Part shown: positions 44,400 through 53,888 of the stretch, piece by piece
Position numbering within the stretch: position 1 is the stretch's first letter
Layout of the letters: every line of letters starts with the position of its first letter
NCBI RefSeq assembly: GCF_900454025.1
Contig: NZ_UGQM01000001.1
Coordinates: 5,828,001 to 5,892,000 of the forward strand
Direction of reading: 5' to 3'
Source of the DNA: Mycolicibacterium gilvum
GTDB taxonomy: Bacteria > Actinomycetota > Actinomycetes > Mycobacteriales > Mycobacteriaceae
DNA length: 64,000 nucleotides
Program-made: the position numbers and the translations under genes
The notes under the pieces: model-generated
Told to the model about the DNA's origin: nothing
The model's database searches: none
What the model saw: only the letters and a program-made list of their open reading frames with translations

Positions 44400-45986
44400 A
44401 TGGAACCCGACAGCACTCCCCGGTTCCGGCGCGGTCTGCGCATCGCGATGCGTGGGCGACGCGACCCCGCGACCGGCGCCGGCCAACGCAGTAGACGCCC
44501 CCAGAACACCTCGGACGAACGCCACACCCGCAAGGTCCTCGATCTGACGGTGCGACTTGCCGAGGTGATGCTGTCCGCCGGTTCCGGTGCCGCGGACGTC
44601 GTTGCCACCGCCCAGGACGTCGCCCAGGCGTACCGGCTCAACGACTGCGTCGTCGACGTATTCGTCACCACGGTCTTCGTGTCGGCGCCGCCGACCACCG
44701 AGAGTCCCGCGGTGACCATCGTGCGGTCGGTGCGGGCCCGTTCCACCGACTACTCGCGACTGGCCGCGCTCGACGAGCTGGTCCGCCGCATCACCTCCGG
44801 CGGTGTCTCGGTCGACCAGGCCCACGACGCCATGGATGAGCTGTCCGAACGGCCGCACCCCTACCCGCGCTGGGTCGCGACCGCCGGCTGGGCGGGTTTC
44901 GCGCTGGGAATCGCGATCCTGCTGGGCGGCAACTGGCTGGTGTGCCTTCTCGCCGCGGCCACCTCCGCGGTCATCGACCAGACCGGGCGCCGACTCAACC
45001 GGGCCGGCACTCCGCTGTTCTTCCAGCAGGTCGCCGGCGCGCTGATCGCGACGCTGGTCGCGGTCGCGGCCTACCGACTGGCCGGTCTGGGCCCCACCGC
45101 GCTGGTGGCGACCGGCATCGTGATGCTGCTGTCGGGGATGACGTTGGTGGGCTCGGTGCAGGACGCACTGACCGGGTACATGATCACCGCTGCGGCCCGG
45201 CTCGGCGAGGTGCTGTTCCTGACCGCGGGGATCGTCGTCGGAATCCTCGCCGGTCTGCAGGTGGCCTCGCTGGCAGGCATCACCATCCAGTTGCAGGTCG
45301 ACGCCACCGAGATCATGGTCCTGCCGAATCAGCCGGCGTCGATCGCGTGGGCGGTGTTCGGTGCCACGGTGGCCGGCGCCTGCCTGACCATCGCCAGTTA
45401 CGCGCGGTTACGGGCCGTTGCCACCGCCGGTCTCGCGGCGGGCCTCGCCGAGTTGGTGCTGATCGCGCTGTGGTCGGGCGGCCTGGGCTCGGTGATCGCC
45501 ACCGGTTGCGCCGCGGTCGGGGTGGGGTTCCTGGCCACCCTGATCTCCATCCGCAGGCAGGCGCCGGCACTGGTGACGGCGACCGCGGGCATCACCCCGA
45601 TGCTGCCCGGCATGGCGGTGTTCCGCGCGGTCTTCTACTTCGCGGTCGAAAAGGACTTCGCCGCCGGAATGACGCAGGCGATGGTCGCCGCGGCGACCGC
45701 GCTCGCGATCGGCGCCGGGGTGGTGATGGGCGAGCTTCTGGGCTCACCGCTGCGCTACCGCGCCGGCCGTATCGGTCAGTTCCTGCAGGTTCAGGGTCCG
45801 CCGGGCCTCCGCCGCGCGGTGGGCAGAGTGGTCCGCCTGGGACCGGCCGAGGATCAGGACGCCACGCCTGCGTCGCCCTACCAACGGTCCTGGAGCGTGG
45901 CGCTGGAACCGCTCCCGGCCGAGCCGGCTCTCGAGGGATCGCACGCAGATACGCCAGGGACCGAGGACGCGCCCGACGCGACATGA
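44400..45986 (+). CDS. ThrE-type threonine/serine exporter
   Basis: A 528-residue protein with the soluble N-terminal ThrE/DUF1212 region (VRLAEVMLSAGSGAADVVATAQDVA, then DCVVDVFVTTVF) and about ten membrane helices including the C-terminal ThrE_2 part (GITPMLPGMAVFRAVF). The fused two-part form is that of Corynebacterium ThrE, which exports threonine and serine by proton antiport. ATG 44400 precedes the conserved region; the open frame extends further upstream without conservation. The tail of about 60 residues is low-complexity. Confidence 0.88.
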   Translation: MEPDSTPRFRRGLRIAMRGRRDPATGAGQRSRRPQNTSDERHTRKVLDLTVRLAEVMLSAGSGAADVVATAQDVAQAYRLNDCVVDVFVTTVFVSAPPTTESPAVTIVRSVRARSTDYSRLAALDELVRRITSGGVSVDQAHDAMDELSERPHPYPRWVATAGWAGFALGIAILLGGNWLVCLLAAATSAVIDQTGRRLNRAGTPLFFQQVAGALIATLVAVAAYRLAGLGPTALVATGIVMLLSGMTLVGSVQDALTGYMITAAARLGEVLFLTAGIVVGILAGLQVASLAGITIQLQVDATEIMVLPNQPASIAWAVFGATVAGACLTIASYARLRAVATAGLAAGLAELVLIALWSGGLGSVIATGCAAVGVGFLATLISIRRQAPALVTATAGITPMLPGMAVFRAVFYFAVEKDFAAGMTQAMVAAATALAIGAGVVMGELLGSPLRYRAGRIGQFLQVQGPPGLRRAVGRVVRLGPAEDQDATPASPYQRSWSVALEPLPAEPALEGSHADTPGTEDAPDAT

Positions 45987-46065
45987 CGCAATGATCTTGG
46001 TTTAGGCGGCGCGCCGGGCGTCAATGCCCTCCCCGGCACAATTGCAGCCGCGACGAGAGGACGCA

Positions 46066-47442
46066 GTGGATTCCCGAGACGCTCGGTCACCGACGATCGA
46101 GAAGGAACAGCCACCGGCGGTACTGAAGAAGGCGATCGCCGCGTCGGCCATCGGAAACGCCACGGAGTGGTTCGACTACGGCATCTACGCGTACGGGGTC
46201 ACCTACATCTCGGCGGCCATCTTCCCCGGTGATGCGGCCAACGCCACGCTCCTCGCGCTGATGACCTTCGCGGTGTCGTTCCTGGTCCGGCCGCTCGGCG
46301 GCTTCGTGTGGGGACCGCTCGGTGATCGGCTCGGGCGCAAGCGGGTGCTCGCGATGACGATCCTGTTGATGGCCGGGGCGACGTTCTGCGTCGGACTCGT
46401 GCCGACGTACGCGGCGATCGGGATGTGGGCTCCGTTCCTGCTGGTGTTGTTGCGCATGATCCAGGGCTTCTCGACCGGCGGTGAGTACGGCGGCGCGGCG
46501 ACGTTCATGGCCGAGTACTCCCCCAGCCGACGTCGCGGGCTGCTCGGCAGCTTCCTGGAGTTCGGCACACTGGCAGGCTTCTCCTGCGGTGCGCTGCTGA
46601 TGCTGGGCTGCTCGCTGGTACTCAGTGACGAGGACATGCAGGCCTGGGGTTGGCGGCTGCCGTTCCTGGTCGCCGCGCCGCTGGGCCTGATCGGTGTCTA
46701 TCTGCGTTCGCGGCTGGAGGACACGCCGGTCTACCGCGAGCTGGAGCAGGAGGGCCGCACCGAGGAGAGCACCTCGATGCAGTTCCGCGACCTCGTTGTC
46801 CGCTACTGGCGGCCGATCCTGCAGATGGGCGGATTGGTCGTCGCCCTCAACGTGGTGAACTACACGCTGCTCACCTATATGCCGACCTACCTTGAGAATT
46901 CGATCGGGCTGTCGGCCGACCAGTCGCTGATGGTCCCCATCATCGGCATGCTGGCGATGATGGTGTTCGTGCCGTTCGCGGGCCTGTTGTCGGACCGCGT
47001 CGGACGTAAGCCGCTGTGGTGGTTCTCGCTCATCGGCCTGTTCGTGGCGGGAATCCCGGCCTTCCTGCTGATGGGGACCAACCTCGCCGGCGCCGTGGTC
47101 GGCTTCGCGATCCTGGGCCTGCTGTACGTCCCCCAGTTGGCCACCATCTCGGCGACCTTCCCGGCCATGTTCCCCACCCAGGTGCGCTACGCGGGCTTCG
47201 CGATCGCCTACAACGTGTCCACGTCGATCTTCGGCGGTACCGCACCCGCGGTGAACGACTGGCTGGTGGGCGCCACGGGTGACAATCTCGTTCCGGCCTA
47301 CTACATGATGGGCGCCTGTGTCATCGGCGCGCTGGCCCTGATGCGTATCCCGGAAACCACCCGATGCCCCCTCAACGGCACGGCCACCCCGGGAACCGAC
47401 GAGGCACCGGCACCGGTCGAGTACGAGAAGTCCTCTGCCTGA
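46066..47442 (+). CDS. MFS transporter, metabolite:H+ symporter (ProP/KgtP-like)
   Basis: A 458-residue, 12-helix MFS protein of the metabolite:H+ symporter group: GNATEWFDYGIYAYGV in helix 1, GDRLGRKRVL in loop 2-3, RMIQGFSTGGEYGGAATFMAEY in helix 4, and SDRVGRKPLWW in loop 8-9. ProP, KgtP and ShiA share these. GAGAGGAC before GTG 46066 supports that start; ATG 46024 is an in-frame alternative. Substrate could be a compatible solute or a dicarboxylate. Confidence 0.88.
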   Translation: MDSRDARSPTIEKEQPPAVLKKAIAASAIGNATEWFDYGIYAYGVTYISAAIFPGDAANATLLALMTFAVSFLVRPLGGFVWGPLGDRLGRKRVLAMTILLMAGATFCVGLVPTYAAIGMWAPFLLVLLRMIQGFSTGGEYGGAATFMAEYSPSRRRGLLGSFLEFGTLAGFSCGALLMLGCSLVLSDEDMQAWGWRLPFLVAAPLGLIGVYLRSRLEDTPVYRELEQEGRTEESTSMQFRDLVVRYWRPILQMGGLVVALNVVNYTLLTYMPTYLENSIGLSADQSLMVPIIGMLAMMVFVPFAGLLSDRVGRKPLWWFSLIGLFVAGIPAFLLMGTNLAGAVVGFAILGLLYVPQLATISATFPAMFPTQVRYAGFAIAYNVSTSIFGGTAPAVNDWLVGATGDNLVPAYYMMGACVIGALALMRIPETTRCPLNGTATPGTDEAPAPVEYEKSSA

Positions 47443-47522
47443 CACCCTTTGTGACGTGCGACGTCACGATTGGGCGGGTTAGTTTGGGGTAACCGGAGTT
47501 GGTTCCCCCGAGAAAGAGTGTG

Positions 47523-48422
47523 ATGAGCAGACGGATGGCGATCGCGACGATGGCAGCGGCCTGTGCGGCACTGCTGCTCAGCGGATGCACCGCGCAGGTC
47601 TCGGGGATGCCCCCGGACTCGCAGATCCCGCCGCAGGCGCCGGTGACCCAGGTGCCCGAGGCTCCCCCGGCGCATCCGGCTCTGACGTTCGACGGCCTCG
47701 ACGCCCGGGTCAAGCAGGCCGCCGCGCAGGCCGCCGAGTCCGGCGCCGAACTCACCGCCGCCGTCCTCGACCGCGACACCGGGGGCTTCGTCTCCGTCGG
47801 TGCCGGCAGGCCGTTCCCGATCGCGTCGGTGGTCAAGTTGTTCATCGCCGACGATGTGCTGTTGCGGGAATCGCGGGGCGAGATGGAGCTTTCCGCCGCC
47901 GACCGCGACTCACTCGGGGTGATGCTGCGCTCCTCCGATGACAGTGCGGCGCAGACGTTCTGGGATCGCAGCGGTGGGAACGCCGTGATCGCGCGCACCG
48001 TGTCACGCTACGGTCTGGGCGGCACCACCGCGCCGTCCAACGGGCGCTGGGACGTCACGCTGAGCACTTCGGGTGACCTGGTTCGCTACTACGACATGCT
48101 GCTCGACGGTGCCGGGGGGCTGCCGCCCGAGCAGACCGAGTTCATCGTCGGCAACCTCGCGCGCTCCACCCCGACGGGCACCGACGGCTACCCGCAGAGG
48201 TTCGGCATCCCCGACGGTCTGCGCGGCGAACCCGTTGCCGTCAAACAGGGTTGGTTCTGCTGCTGGAACGGCGGCAACCAGCTGCACGTGTCGACCGGCG
48301 TGGTGGGCGCGGACCGCCGCTACGTGGTCGCCCTCAGCTCACTGGACCCGTCGGGTGAGGCTGCGGCGCGCCAGAACATGACGCGGGCGGTCGAGACGAT
48401 GTTCCCCGGCGGCTCCATCTGA
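47523..48422 (+). CDS. Serine hydrolase lipoprotein (class A beta-lactamase-like)
   Basis: A 299-residue secreted lipoprotein: signal peptide of about 20 residues ending in a lipobox, LLLSGC, with the diacylglyceryl cysteine. The mature domain has FPIASVVKLFIA with the SxxK serine and lysine, and SSDDSAAQTFW in place of the SDN loop; the KTG element is not clear, so hydrolysis of beta-lactams is doubtful and a peptidoglycan-related or esterase role possible. Its 3' end overlaps the convergent UvrA2-like gene by 89 bases. Confidence 0.8.
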   Translation: MSRRMAIATMAAACAALLLSGCTAQVSGMPPDSQIPPQAPVTQVPEAPPAHPALTFDGLDARVKQAAAQAAESGAELTAAVLDRDTGGFVSVGAGRPFPIASVVKLFIADDVLLRESRGEMELSAADRDSLGVMLRSSDDSAAQTFWDRSGGNAVIARTVSRYGLGGTTAPSNGRWDVTLSTSGDLVRYYDMLLDGAGGLPPEQTEFIVGNLARSTPTGTDGYPQRFGIPDGLRGEPVAVKQGWFCCWNGGNQLHVSTGVVGADRRYVVALSSLDPSGEAAARQNMTRAVETMFPGGSI

Positions 48423-50916
48423 GTTGTGCCGCGAGGTAGGGGGCGGTGCGGCTGCTCGCGTGCGCGGCCACCACGCTCGGCGTGCCGGCCGCCACGACGG
48501 TGCCGCCGTCGTCCCCTCCACCGGGTCCCAGATCGATGACGTGGTCGGCGCCCGCCACCACCGCCATGTCGTGCTCGGCCACCACCACCGTGTTGCCCGC
48601 GTCGACGAGGCGGTGCAGCTGACGCTCCAGCAGTTGGACATCGGCCGGGTGCAGTCCCGTGGTGGGCTCGTCGAGAACGTAGAGGGTGTGACCGCGTTTC
48701 GCGCGCTGCAGTTCGGTCGCGAGTTTGATGCGCTGCGCCTCGCCGCCGGACAGTTCGGTCGCCGGCTGGCCCAGCCGCAGATACCCCAGACCCACCTCCC
48801 GCAGAGTCGTCAAACTCCGTGCCGCACCGGGTAGTTCGGTGAGAAAGTCCGCGGCCTCGTCGACGGTCTGGGCGAGGACGTCGGCGATGGTGCGGTCCCG
48901 GTAGGTGACCTCGAGCGTCTCGTCGGAGTAGCGTGCGCCGCCGCACGCCGGGCAGGTGGCGTAGGTGCCCGGCAGGAACAGCAGCTCGACGGCGACGAAG
49001 CCCTCACCCTGACACGTCGCGCAGCGGCCCTCGGCGACGTTGAACGAGAAGCGGCCCGCGCTCCATCCTCGACGCCGCGCCTCGGGGGTGTCGGCGAACG
49101 CCTTGCGGACCGCGTCGAAGAGCCCGGTGTAGGTCGCGAGGTTCGACCGCGGAGTGCGTCCGATCGGTCGCTGGTCGACGGTGACGAGGCGGTCGATGAT
49201 CTCGGCACCCTCGACGGCCACACCGACACTGGAATCCACGTCGATGTCGAGCAGTTCGGCATCGCCGTCGGCGGCGTCCTCGGCAGGCTCCGGTGACCGG
49301 CCCAGTTGCCTGGCCATCACGTCGCCGAGCACCTTGCACACCAGTGTCGACTTGCCGGACCCCGATACCCCGGTCACGGCGACGAAGGAACCGAGCGGGA
49401 TGTCGACGTCGACGCCGACGAGGTTGTGAAAGGTGATGCCGCGCAACCGCATCACCGACGCCGGTGTGCGGGGCGCTCGAGCGGGGCGGGCCTCCTCGGC
49501 GAACAGGAACCTGCGGGTGACCGACGCGTCGACGTTCGCCAGACCCGCCACAGGCCCGCTGTAGAGCACGTCACCGCCCAGCTCGCCGGCTCCGGGACCG
49601 ACGTCGACGACCCAGTCGGCGCGGCGCACCACGTCCATGTCGTGCTCGACCACGAACAGCGAATTACCCGCGCGCCGAAGACGATCCAGCACCTCCAGCA
49701 GCGGCTCGGCGTCGGCCGGATGCAGACCCGCCGACGGTTCGTCGAGGACGTAGAGCACACCGAACAACCCGGCACGCAACTGCGTGGCCAGCCGCAGCCG
49801 CTGCAGTTCCCCGGGCGACACGGTCGGTGTGCGGCGGTGCAGGCTGAGGTACCCCAGTCCGAGATCGACGAGGACCCCGATGCGCGCCACCAGGTCGGCG
49901 GCGATCATCGTCGCGACTTCGGTGAACTCGCCGGATTCGGTCGACTCGTAGGCCGCCGCGAACTCCGTCCGGGTCGCCGCCGGCTCCAGCACCTCGGCCA
50001 GCGTCGTCAGCGGCAGCGCCACCAATTCGGCGATGGTGCGGCCGGCGAACGTCACCGCCAGGGCCTCGGCCCGCAGTCCGGAGCCCCCGCACACCGGGCA
50101 GTCGGTGCTGTGCACGTACTGCAGCACCCGACGCCGCATCGCGGCGCTCTGCGAGTTGGCCAGCGTGTGGCGGACATGGCGTTCGGCGCTGGAGAAGGTG
50201 CCGTTGTAGTAGTAGTCGGCGGTGACCGGGTGCCGGCTCGGGTCGATCTCGACGGTCGGCTGGTCCTCGGTGAACAGGATCCAATCCCGTTGCCGCTTGG
50301 TGAGTTTGCGCCACGGCTTGTCGATGTCGTAGCCGAGGGTGATGAGGATGTCGCGTAGGTTCTGGCCCTGCCACGCGCCCGGCCACGCCGCGACCGCGCC
50401 GTCGCGGATGCTCAGCGACGGGTCGGGCACGAGCGTCTGTTCGGTCACCTCGTGGATGCGGCCGAGGCCGTGGCACTGCGGGCACGCGCCGATCGTGGTG
50501 TTCGGCGAGAATGCGTCGGAGTCCAGCCGCTCGGTGGCGCCGGGCGGATAGGTCCCGGCCCGGGAGAACAGCATGCGCACCAGGTTCGACAGCGTGGTGA
50601 CGGTGCCGACGGTCGAGCGCGACGTCGCGGTGCCGCGGCGCTGCTGCAGCGCAACCGCGGGGGGAAGGCCGGTGATGTCGTCGACCTTCGGTGCGTCTTG
50701 GGGCAGCAGCAGCCGGCGCGCGTACGGGGCGACCGACTCGAAGTAGCGACGCTGGGCCTCGGCGTAGATGGTGCCGAAAGCCAACGAGGACTTGCCGGAT
50801 CCGGACACTCCGGTGAACGCGACGAAGGAGTCCCTGGGGGCGGCGACGTCGACGGTCTTGAGGTTGTGCACGCGGGAGGCGAAGACACGGATGTAGGGGT
50901 CGGGTTCCCCGGTCAC
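48334..50916 (-). CDS. UvrA2-like ABC ATPase lacking the UvrB-binding domain
   Basis: An 860-residue paralogue of excinuclease UvrA. It has the two Walker A sites ([16 protein letters not shown] and [16 protein letters not shown]), zinc modules [24 protein letters not shown] and CPACGG, and signatures [11 protein letters not shown] and [12 protein letters not shown]. After [19 protein letters not shown] the sequence passes almost directly to [12 protein letters not shown], omitting the UvrB-binding insertion. That is the class II (UvrA2) architecture, often linked to antibiotic or DNA-adduct tolerance. GTG 50916 overlaps the lycopene-cyclase stop (GTGA). A nonconserved tail of about 30 residues extends across the 3' end of the convergent lipoprotein gene. 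Confidence 0.88.
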   Translation of the reverse strand: MTGEPDPYIRVFASRVHNLKTVDVAAPRDSFVAFTGVSGSGKSSLAFGTIYAEAQRRYFESVAPYARRLLLPQDAPKVDDITGLPPAVALQQRRGTATSRSTVGTVTTLSNLVRMLFSRAGTYPPGATERLDSDAFSPNTTIGACPQCHGLGRIHEVTEQTLVPDPSLSIRDGAVAAWPGAWQGQNLRDILITLGYDIDKPWRKLTKRQRDWILFTEDQPTVEIDPSRHPVTADYYYNGTFSSAERHVRHTLANSQSAAMRRRVLQYVHSTDCPVCGGSGLRAEALAVTFAGRTIAELVALPLTTLAEVLEPAATRTEFAAAYESTESGEFTEVATMIAADLVARIGVLVDLGLGYLSLHRRTPTVSPGELQRLRLATQLRAGLFGVLYVLDEPSAGLHPADAEPLLEVLDRLRRAGNSLFVVEHDMDVVRRADWVVDVGPGAGELGGDVLYSGPVAGLANVDASVTRRFLFAEEARPARAPRTPASVMRLRGITFHNLVGVDVDIPLGSFVAVTGVSGSGKSTLVCKVLGDVMARQLGRSPEPAEDAADGDAELLDIDVDSSVGVAVEGAEIIDRLVTVDQRPIGRTPRSNLATYTGLFDAVRKAFADTPEARRRGWSAGRFSFNVAEGRCATCQGEGFVAVELLFLPGTYATCPACGGARYSDETLEVTYRDRTIADVLAQTVDEAADFLTELPGAARSLTTLREVGLGYLRLGQPATELSGGEAQRIKLATELQRAKRGHTLYVLDEPTTGLHPADVQLLERQLHRLVDAGNTVVVAEHDMAVVAGADHVIDLGPGGGDDGGTVVAAGTPSVVAAHASSRTAPYLAAQLRWSRRGTSSRPPASCSGAPQPHPTGPVS

Positions 50917-52118
50917 AGCGTCTCCGCTCGTTGTGGCCCTTGGTCATTGCTCGGCAACCGGCGCCGCAGCGCGGGGATGACGAGATGCCAGCGCAGTCGG
51001 TTGTCGGATTCACCGAACAGTCGGCCCATCGCGGCGAGTGTGCCGCGGACGTCGTCGCGGGCGGTCAGGTAGGTCCAACGGTGGTGTTCGGGCAGGCCGA
51101 AGAACACGTCGAAGAACCCGGGGATCTGGTCGGGCGGCATCCGCAACAGGGCTTCGAGACCGATGCGCCGGATGCGGTGGACCACCTGAGCCGAGCGCGA
51201 CCACACCACGTCACGGGCCGCGGCGAGCGCCTCCTCCGGCCCGGCCGGCAGGTGTGCGGCGATCGCGTCGGCGACCCGCGGGGCGAGCCGAAGGGAGCCG
51301 GCCACGCTGAACCCGCTCGCCGGGTGGATCAGCGGCGCGGCCGCGCCGAAGCCGACTGTGGCAACCCCGTCGTGTCGCGGCTGGTCCACCGGGAACGAAA
51401 CCCGTTCGCTACGAGCGGTTTCCGGCGCTCGGATGCCGTGGTGGGCGAGCCGGGCGTGCAGCCGCCGGCGAAGGGTCGACAGCGGCAGGCCCGGCCGGCG
51501 TGCCAGCGACGTCTCCTCGACCAGGACCTGACCGCCACCCAGCGGAATGACGTAAAGAAATGTGGGCCAACCGGTTTCGCCGTGGTCGGGGCGCCAGTCC
51601 ATGAACAGGGCGTCGCCGGCGGACACCAGCGGCGCGGCGGTCTCGGCGTCGAGCACCAGACCGAAGGCCGTCTGCTCGGCCGGCACTTCAGCCCTGCTGT
51701 AGGCCAGTGGCCGCCACCGTCCACCGGCGTCGATCACCACGTCCGCGCGCAGTTCGGAGCCGTCGGTGAGGGTGACGACACCACGCTGCGGCGAGCCGAC
51801 CGCCCGCCCGGTGTGGAACCGCACACCGTCGGCCTGTGCCGTGAGATGGGACTGCAGCGCCGGCACGTCGAGCACGGCGTACTCCCAGCCCAGTCGATGC
51901 TCCGTCCGCGCGATCGCCCGCCCTGCGGCCCGCGCCGCGACGACGGCGGCCGGTAGATCGTCGGGTAGCTCGCGGCTCCACATCCCGTATGTCGCCGTCC
52001 ATGGCCGGTCCGGACCCGGGTCGAGGACAGCGGTGGCGAGTCCCCGACGCGCGCAGGCGCCCGCCACCGCCAACCCCGCGGGTCCGGCACCCACCACCAG
52101 AACGTCCATCGCGTCCAT
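50913..52118 (-). CDS. Lycopene cyclase family FAD protein
   Basis: A 401-residue flavoprotein: dinucleotide fold VLVVGAGPAGLAVAGACARRG, ATYGMWSRELPD as in CrtY/CrtL cyclases, DAGGRW, GDALFMDWRP, the signature EETSLARR and HPASGFSVAGSL. Members convert lycopene ends to beta-rings. No other carotenoid gene is within the window. It shares a GTGA overlap with the UvrA2-like gene downstream, so light- or damage-related co-expression is possible. Confidence 0.85.
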   Translation of the reverse strand: MDAMDVLVVGAGPAGLAVAGACARRGLATAVLDPGPDRPWTATYGMWSRELPDDLPAAVVAARAAGRAIARTEHRLGWEYAVLDVPALQSHLTAQADGVRFHTGRAVGSPQRGVVTLTDGSELRADVVIDAGGRWRPLAYSRAEVPAEQTAFGLVLDAETAAPLVSAGDALFMDWRPDHGETGWPTFLYVIPLGGGQVLVEETSLARRPGLPLSTLRRRLHARLAHHGIRAPETARSERVSFPVDQPRHDGVATVGFGAAAPLIHPASGFSVAGSLRLAPRVADAIAAHLPAGPEEALAAARDVVWSRSAQVVHRIRRIGLEALLRMPPDQIPGFFDVFFGLPEHHRWTYLTARDDVRGTLAAMGRLFGESDNRLRWHLVIPALRRRLPSNDQGPQRAETL

Positions 52119-52168
52119 CGTGCCTGCTGTGCGGGTGGATCGGCATCCGGGTGGGTATCCCTCGCCCC

Positions 52169-53110
52169 ATGGCTGACAAGAAACCCAGTCCGATCGTCAT
52201 CTTCGCCCCCCTGCCCGTTCTCACCGTCACGGTCGAGGATCGTTCCGGGGAGGCCGACATCCATGTGCACGCCGGCGGCCAGGGAGTCTGGCAGTCCCGG
52301 ATGGTGTCGTCGCTCGGCGTGCCGGTCGTGCTGTGCTCGGCGCTCGGCGGCGAGACCGGCGACGTGCTCGGCCATCTGCTGCCGGCCGACGGGGTGACCG
52401 TGCAGACCGTCCCGGTCAGCGCACGCAACGGTTCCTACGTGCACGACCGCCGCTCGGGCAGCCGCGAGATCATCGCCGAGGCCGACGGAAGCCCGCTGGA
52501 CCGTCACGAACTCGACTCCCTCTACGAGCTCACCCTGACCGAAGGTCTCACCCACGGTCGGGTCCTGCTGTCCGGACCGCAGGAGGATGACGTCATCCCC
52601 GCGGACCTCTACCGGCGGCTGTCGACCGACCTGAGCGCCAACGGCTGCAAGGTGGCCGCCGACCTGTCGGGTGAGCGCCTCAAGGCGGTGCTCGAAGGCA
52701 AGCCGGACCTGATCAAGGTCAGCCACGAGGAGCTTCTCGACGACGGTCGCGCGAAATCCGAGGATGCCGCCGACCTCGTCAAGGCGATGCACTCCATGCG
52801 CGACGACGGCGCGGGAACGATCGTGGTGTCGCGGTCCGGTTCCGCGCCGGCACTGGCTCTGCTCGACGACGGCGACGTCCTGGAGGTCTGTATGCCGACC
52901 CTGGAGCCGGCCGATCCCGCCGGCGCCGGGGACTCGATGACCGCGGGCATGGTCTCCGCCCTGGCGCTGGGCCGGTCGCTGCGGGAGGCGTTGCAGATCG
53001 GCGCGGCGTGCGGTGCGCTCAACGTGGTGCGGCACGGGCTGGGCACCGGCGGCGCCCGGGCCGTCGAGACGCTCGCTGAGCGGGTCGAACTCAAAGAGTG
53101 GAAGAAGTGA
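52169..53110 (+). CDS. PfkB-family (1-phosphofructokinase-like) carbohydrate kinase
   Basis: A 313-residue ribokinase-fold kinase: GGQGVWQSRMVSSLG in the substrate-binding lid, VVSRSGSAPAL, and the catalytic ADPAGAGDSMTAGM with the base aspartate. LacC/FruK-type kinases are close in layout; the substrate is unresolved. ATG 52169 is seven to nine bases after a TATCC-type -10. Its stop overlaps the SurE gene by four bases (GTGA), forming a two-gene operon. Confidence 0.85.
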   Translation: MADKKPSPIVIFAPLPVLTVTVEDRSGEADIHVHAGGQGVWQSRMVSSLGVPVVLCSALGGETGDVLGHLLPADGVTVQTVPVSARNGSYVHDRRSGSREIIAEADGSPLDRHELDSLYELTLTEGLTHGRVLLSGPQEDDVIPADLYRRLSTDLSANGCKVAADLSGERLKAVLEGKPDLIKVSHEELLDDGRAKSEDAADLVKAMHSMRDDGAGTIVVSRSGSAPALALLDDGDVLEVCMPTLEPADPAGAGDSMTAGMVSALALGRSLREALQIGAACGALNVVRHGLGTGGARAVETLAERVELKEWKK

Positions 53111-53883
53111 CCGTGCCCCTCGCACTGATCACCAACGACGACGGCATCGACTCCGTGGGCCTGCACGTGTTGGCAGGCGCGGCGATCAAGGCCGGTCTGG
53201 ACGTCATCGTCGCCGCGCCCGCTGAACAGGCCAGCGGCGCCAGCGCGGCGCTGAGCGCGGTCCGACAGGACGGCCGCACCGTCGTCGAGCGACGAGAGCT
53301 GCCGGAGCTCGACGTCGAGGCATGGGCCGTGCAGGCCCAGCCGGGACACATCGTCGCCGCGGCGCTCAACGGATGGTTCGATCCGCGGCCCGACCTGGTG
53401 CTTTCGGGAATCAACCACGGCGCCAACGTCGGTCGGGCGATCCTGCATTCCGGGACCGTCGGCGCCGCGCTCACCGCCAAGATCAGTGACACCCGTGCGC
53501 TGGCGGTCTCGTTGAACGTCGCGTTGCATCCCACCGGCGAGCGGTACTGGGAGACGGCCGCCGGCCTCATCGCGCCGGTGCTCGACCTGTTGCTCGAGGC
53601 GCCGGACGGGACCGTGCTGTCACTCAACGTGCCCGACCGCCCCGCCGACGAGGTGGGTCCGATCCGGCCCGCGCGGCTGGCGCCGGGCGGGGCGGTGCAG
53701 ACGAAGGTCGAAGAGGTCCGCGACGGCGGCGTGCGCCTGACCGAGGTCGAGGTGCCCGACAAACCGGACGCGGACACCGACAGCGCGCTGCTCGACGCCG
53801 GGCATCCGACACTCACGGAACTGCGGTCGGTTGAAGCCGACGACGGAGACCTCGTGCACCGCTGGCTGGAGGGACGCTTCTAG
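53107..53883 (+). CDS. surE: 5'/3'-nucleotidase SurE
   Basis: A 258-residue SurE-fold metal-dependent nucleotidase/exopolyphosphatase: N-terminal LITNDDGIDS with the paired aspartates, AAPAEQASGASAALS for the serine/asparagine site, and LVLSGINHGANVG. SurE dephosphorylates nucleoside monophosphates. GTG 53107 (or GTG 53113) overlaps the stop of the PfkB gene. It ends five bases before the convergent MpaB-family gene. Confidence 0.9.
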   Translation: MTVPLALITNDDGIDSVGLHVLAGAAIKAGLDVIVAAPAEQASGASAALSAVRQDGRTVVERRELPELDVEAWAVQAQPGHIVAAALNGWFDPRPDLVLSGINHGANVGRAILHSGTVGAALTAKISDTRALAVSLNVALHPTGERYWETAAGLIAPVLDLLLEAPDGTVLSLNVPDRPADEVGPIRPARLAPGGAVQTKVEEVRDGGVRLTEVEVPDKPDADTDSALLDAGHPTLTELRSVEADDGDLVHRWLEGRF

Positions 53884-53888
53884 CCAGA

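Noticed and set aside
46087..47445. 452-codon minus-strand frame opposite the MFS gene
   Set aside because: Composition is Arg/His/Gln-rich with no membrane or domain features; the plus strand has MFS motifs.
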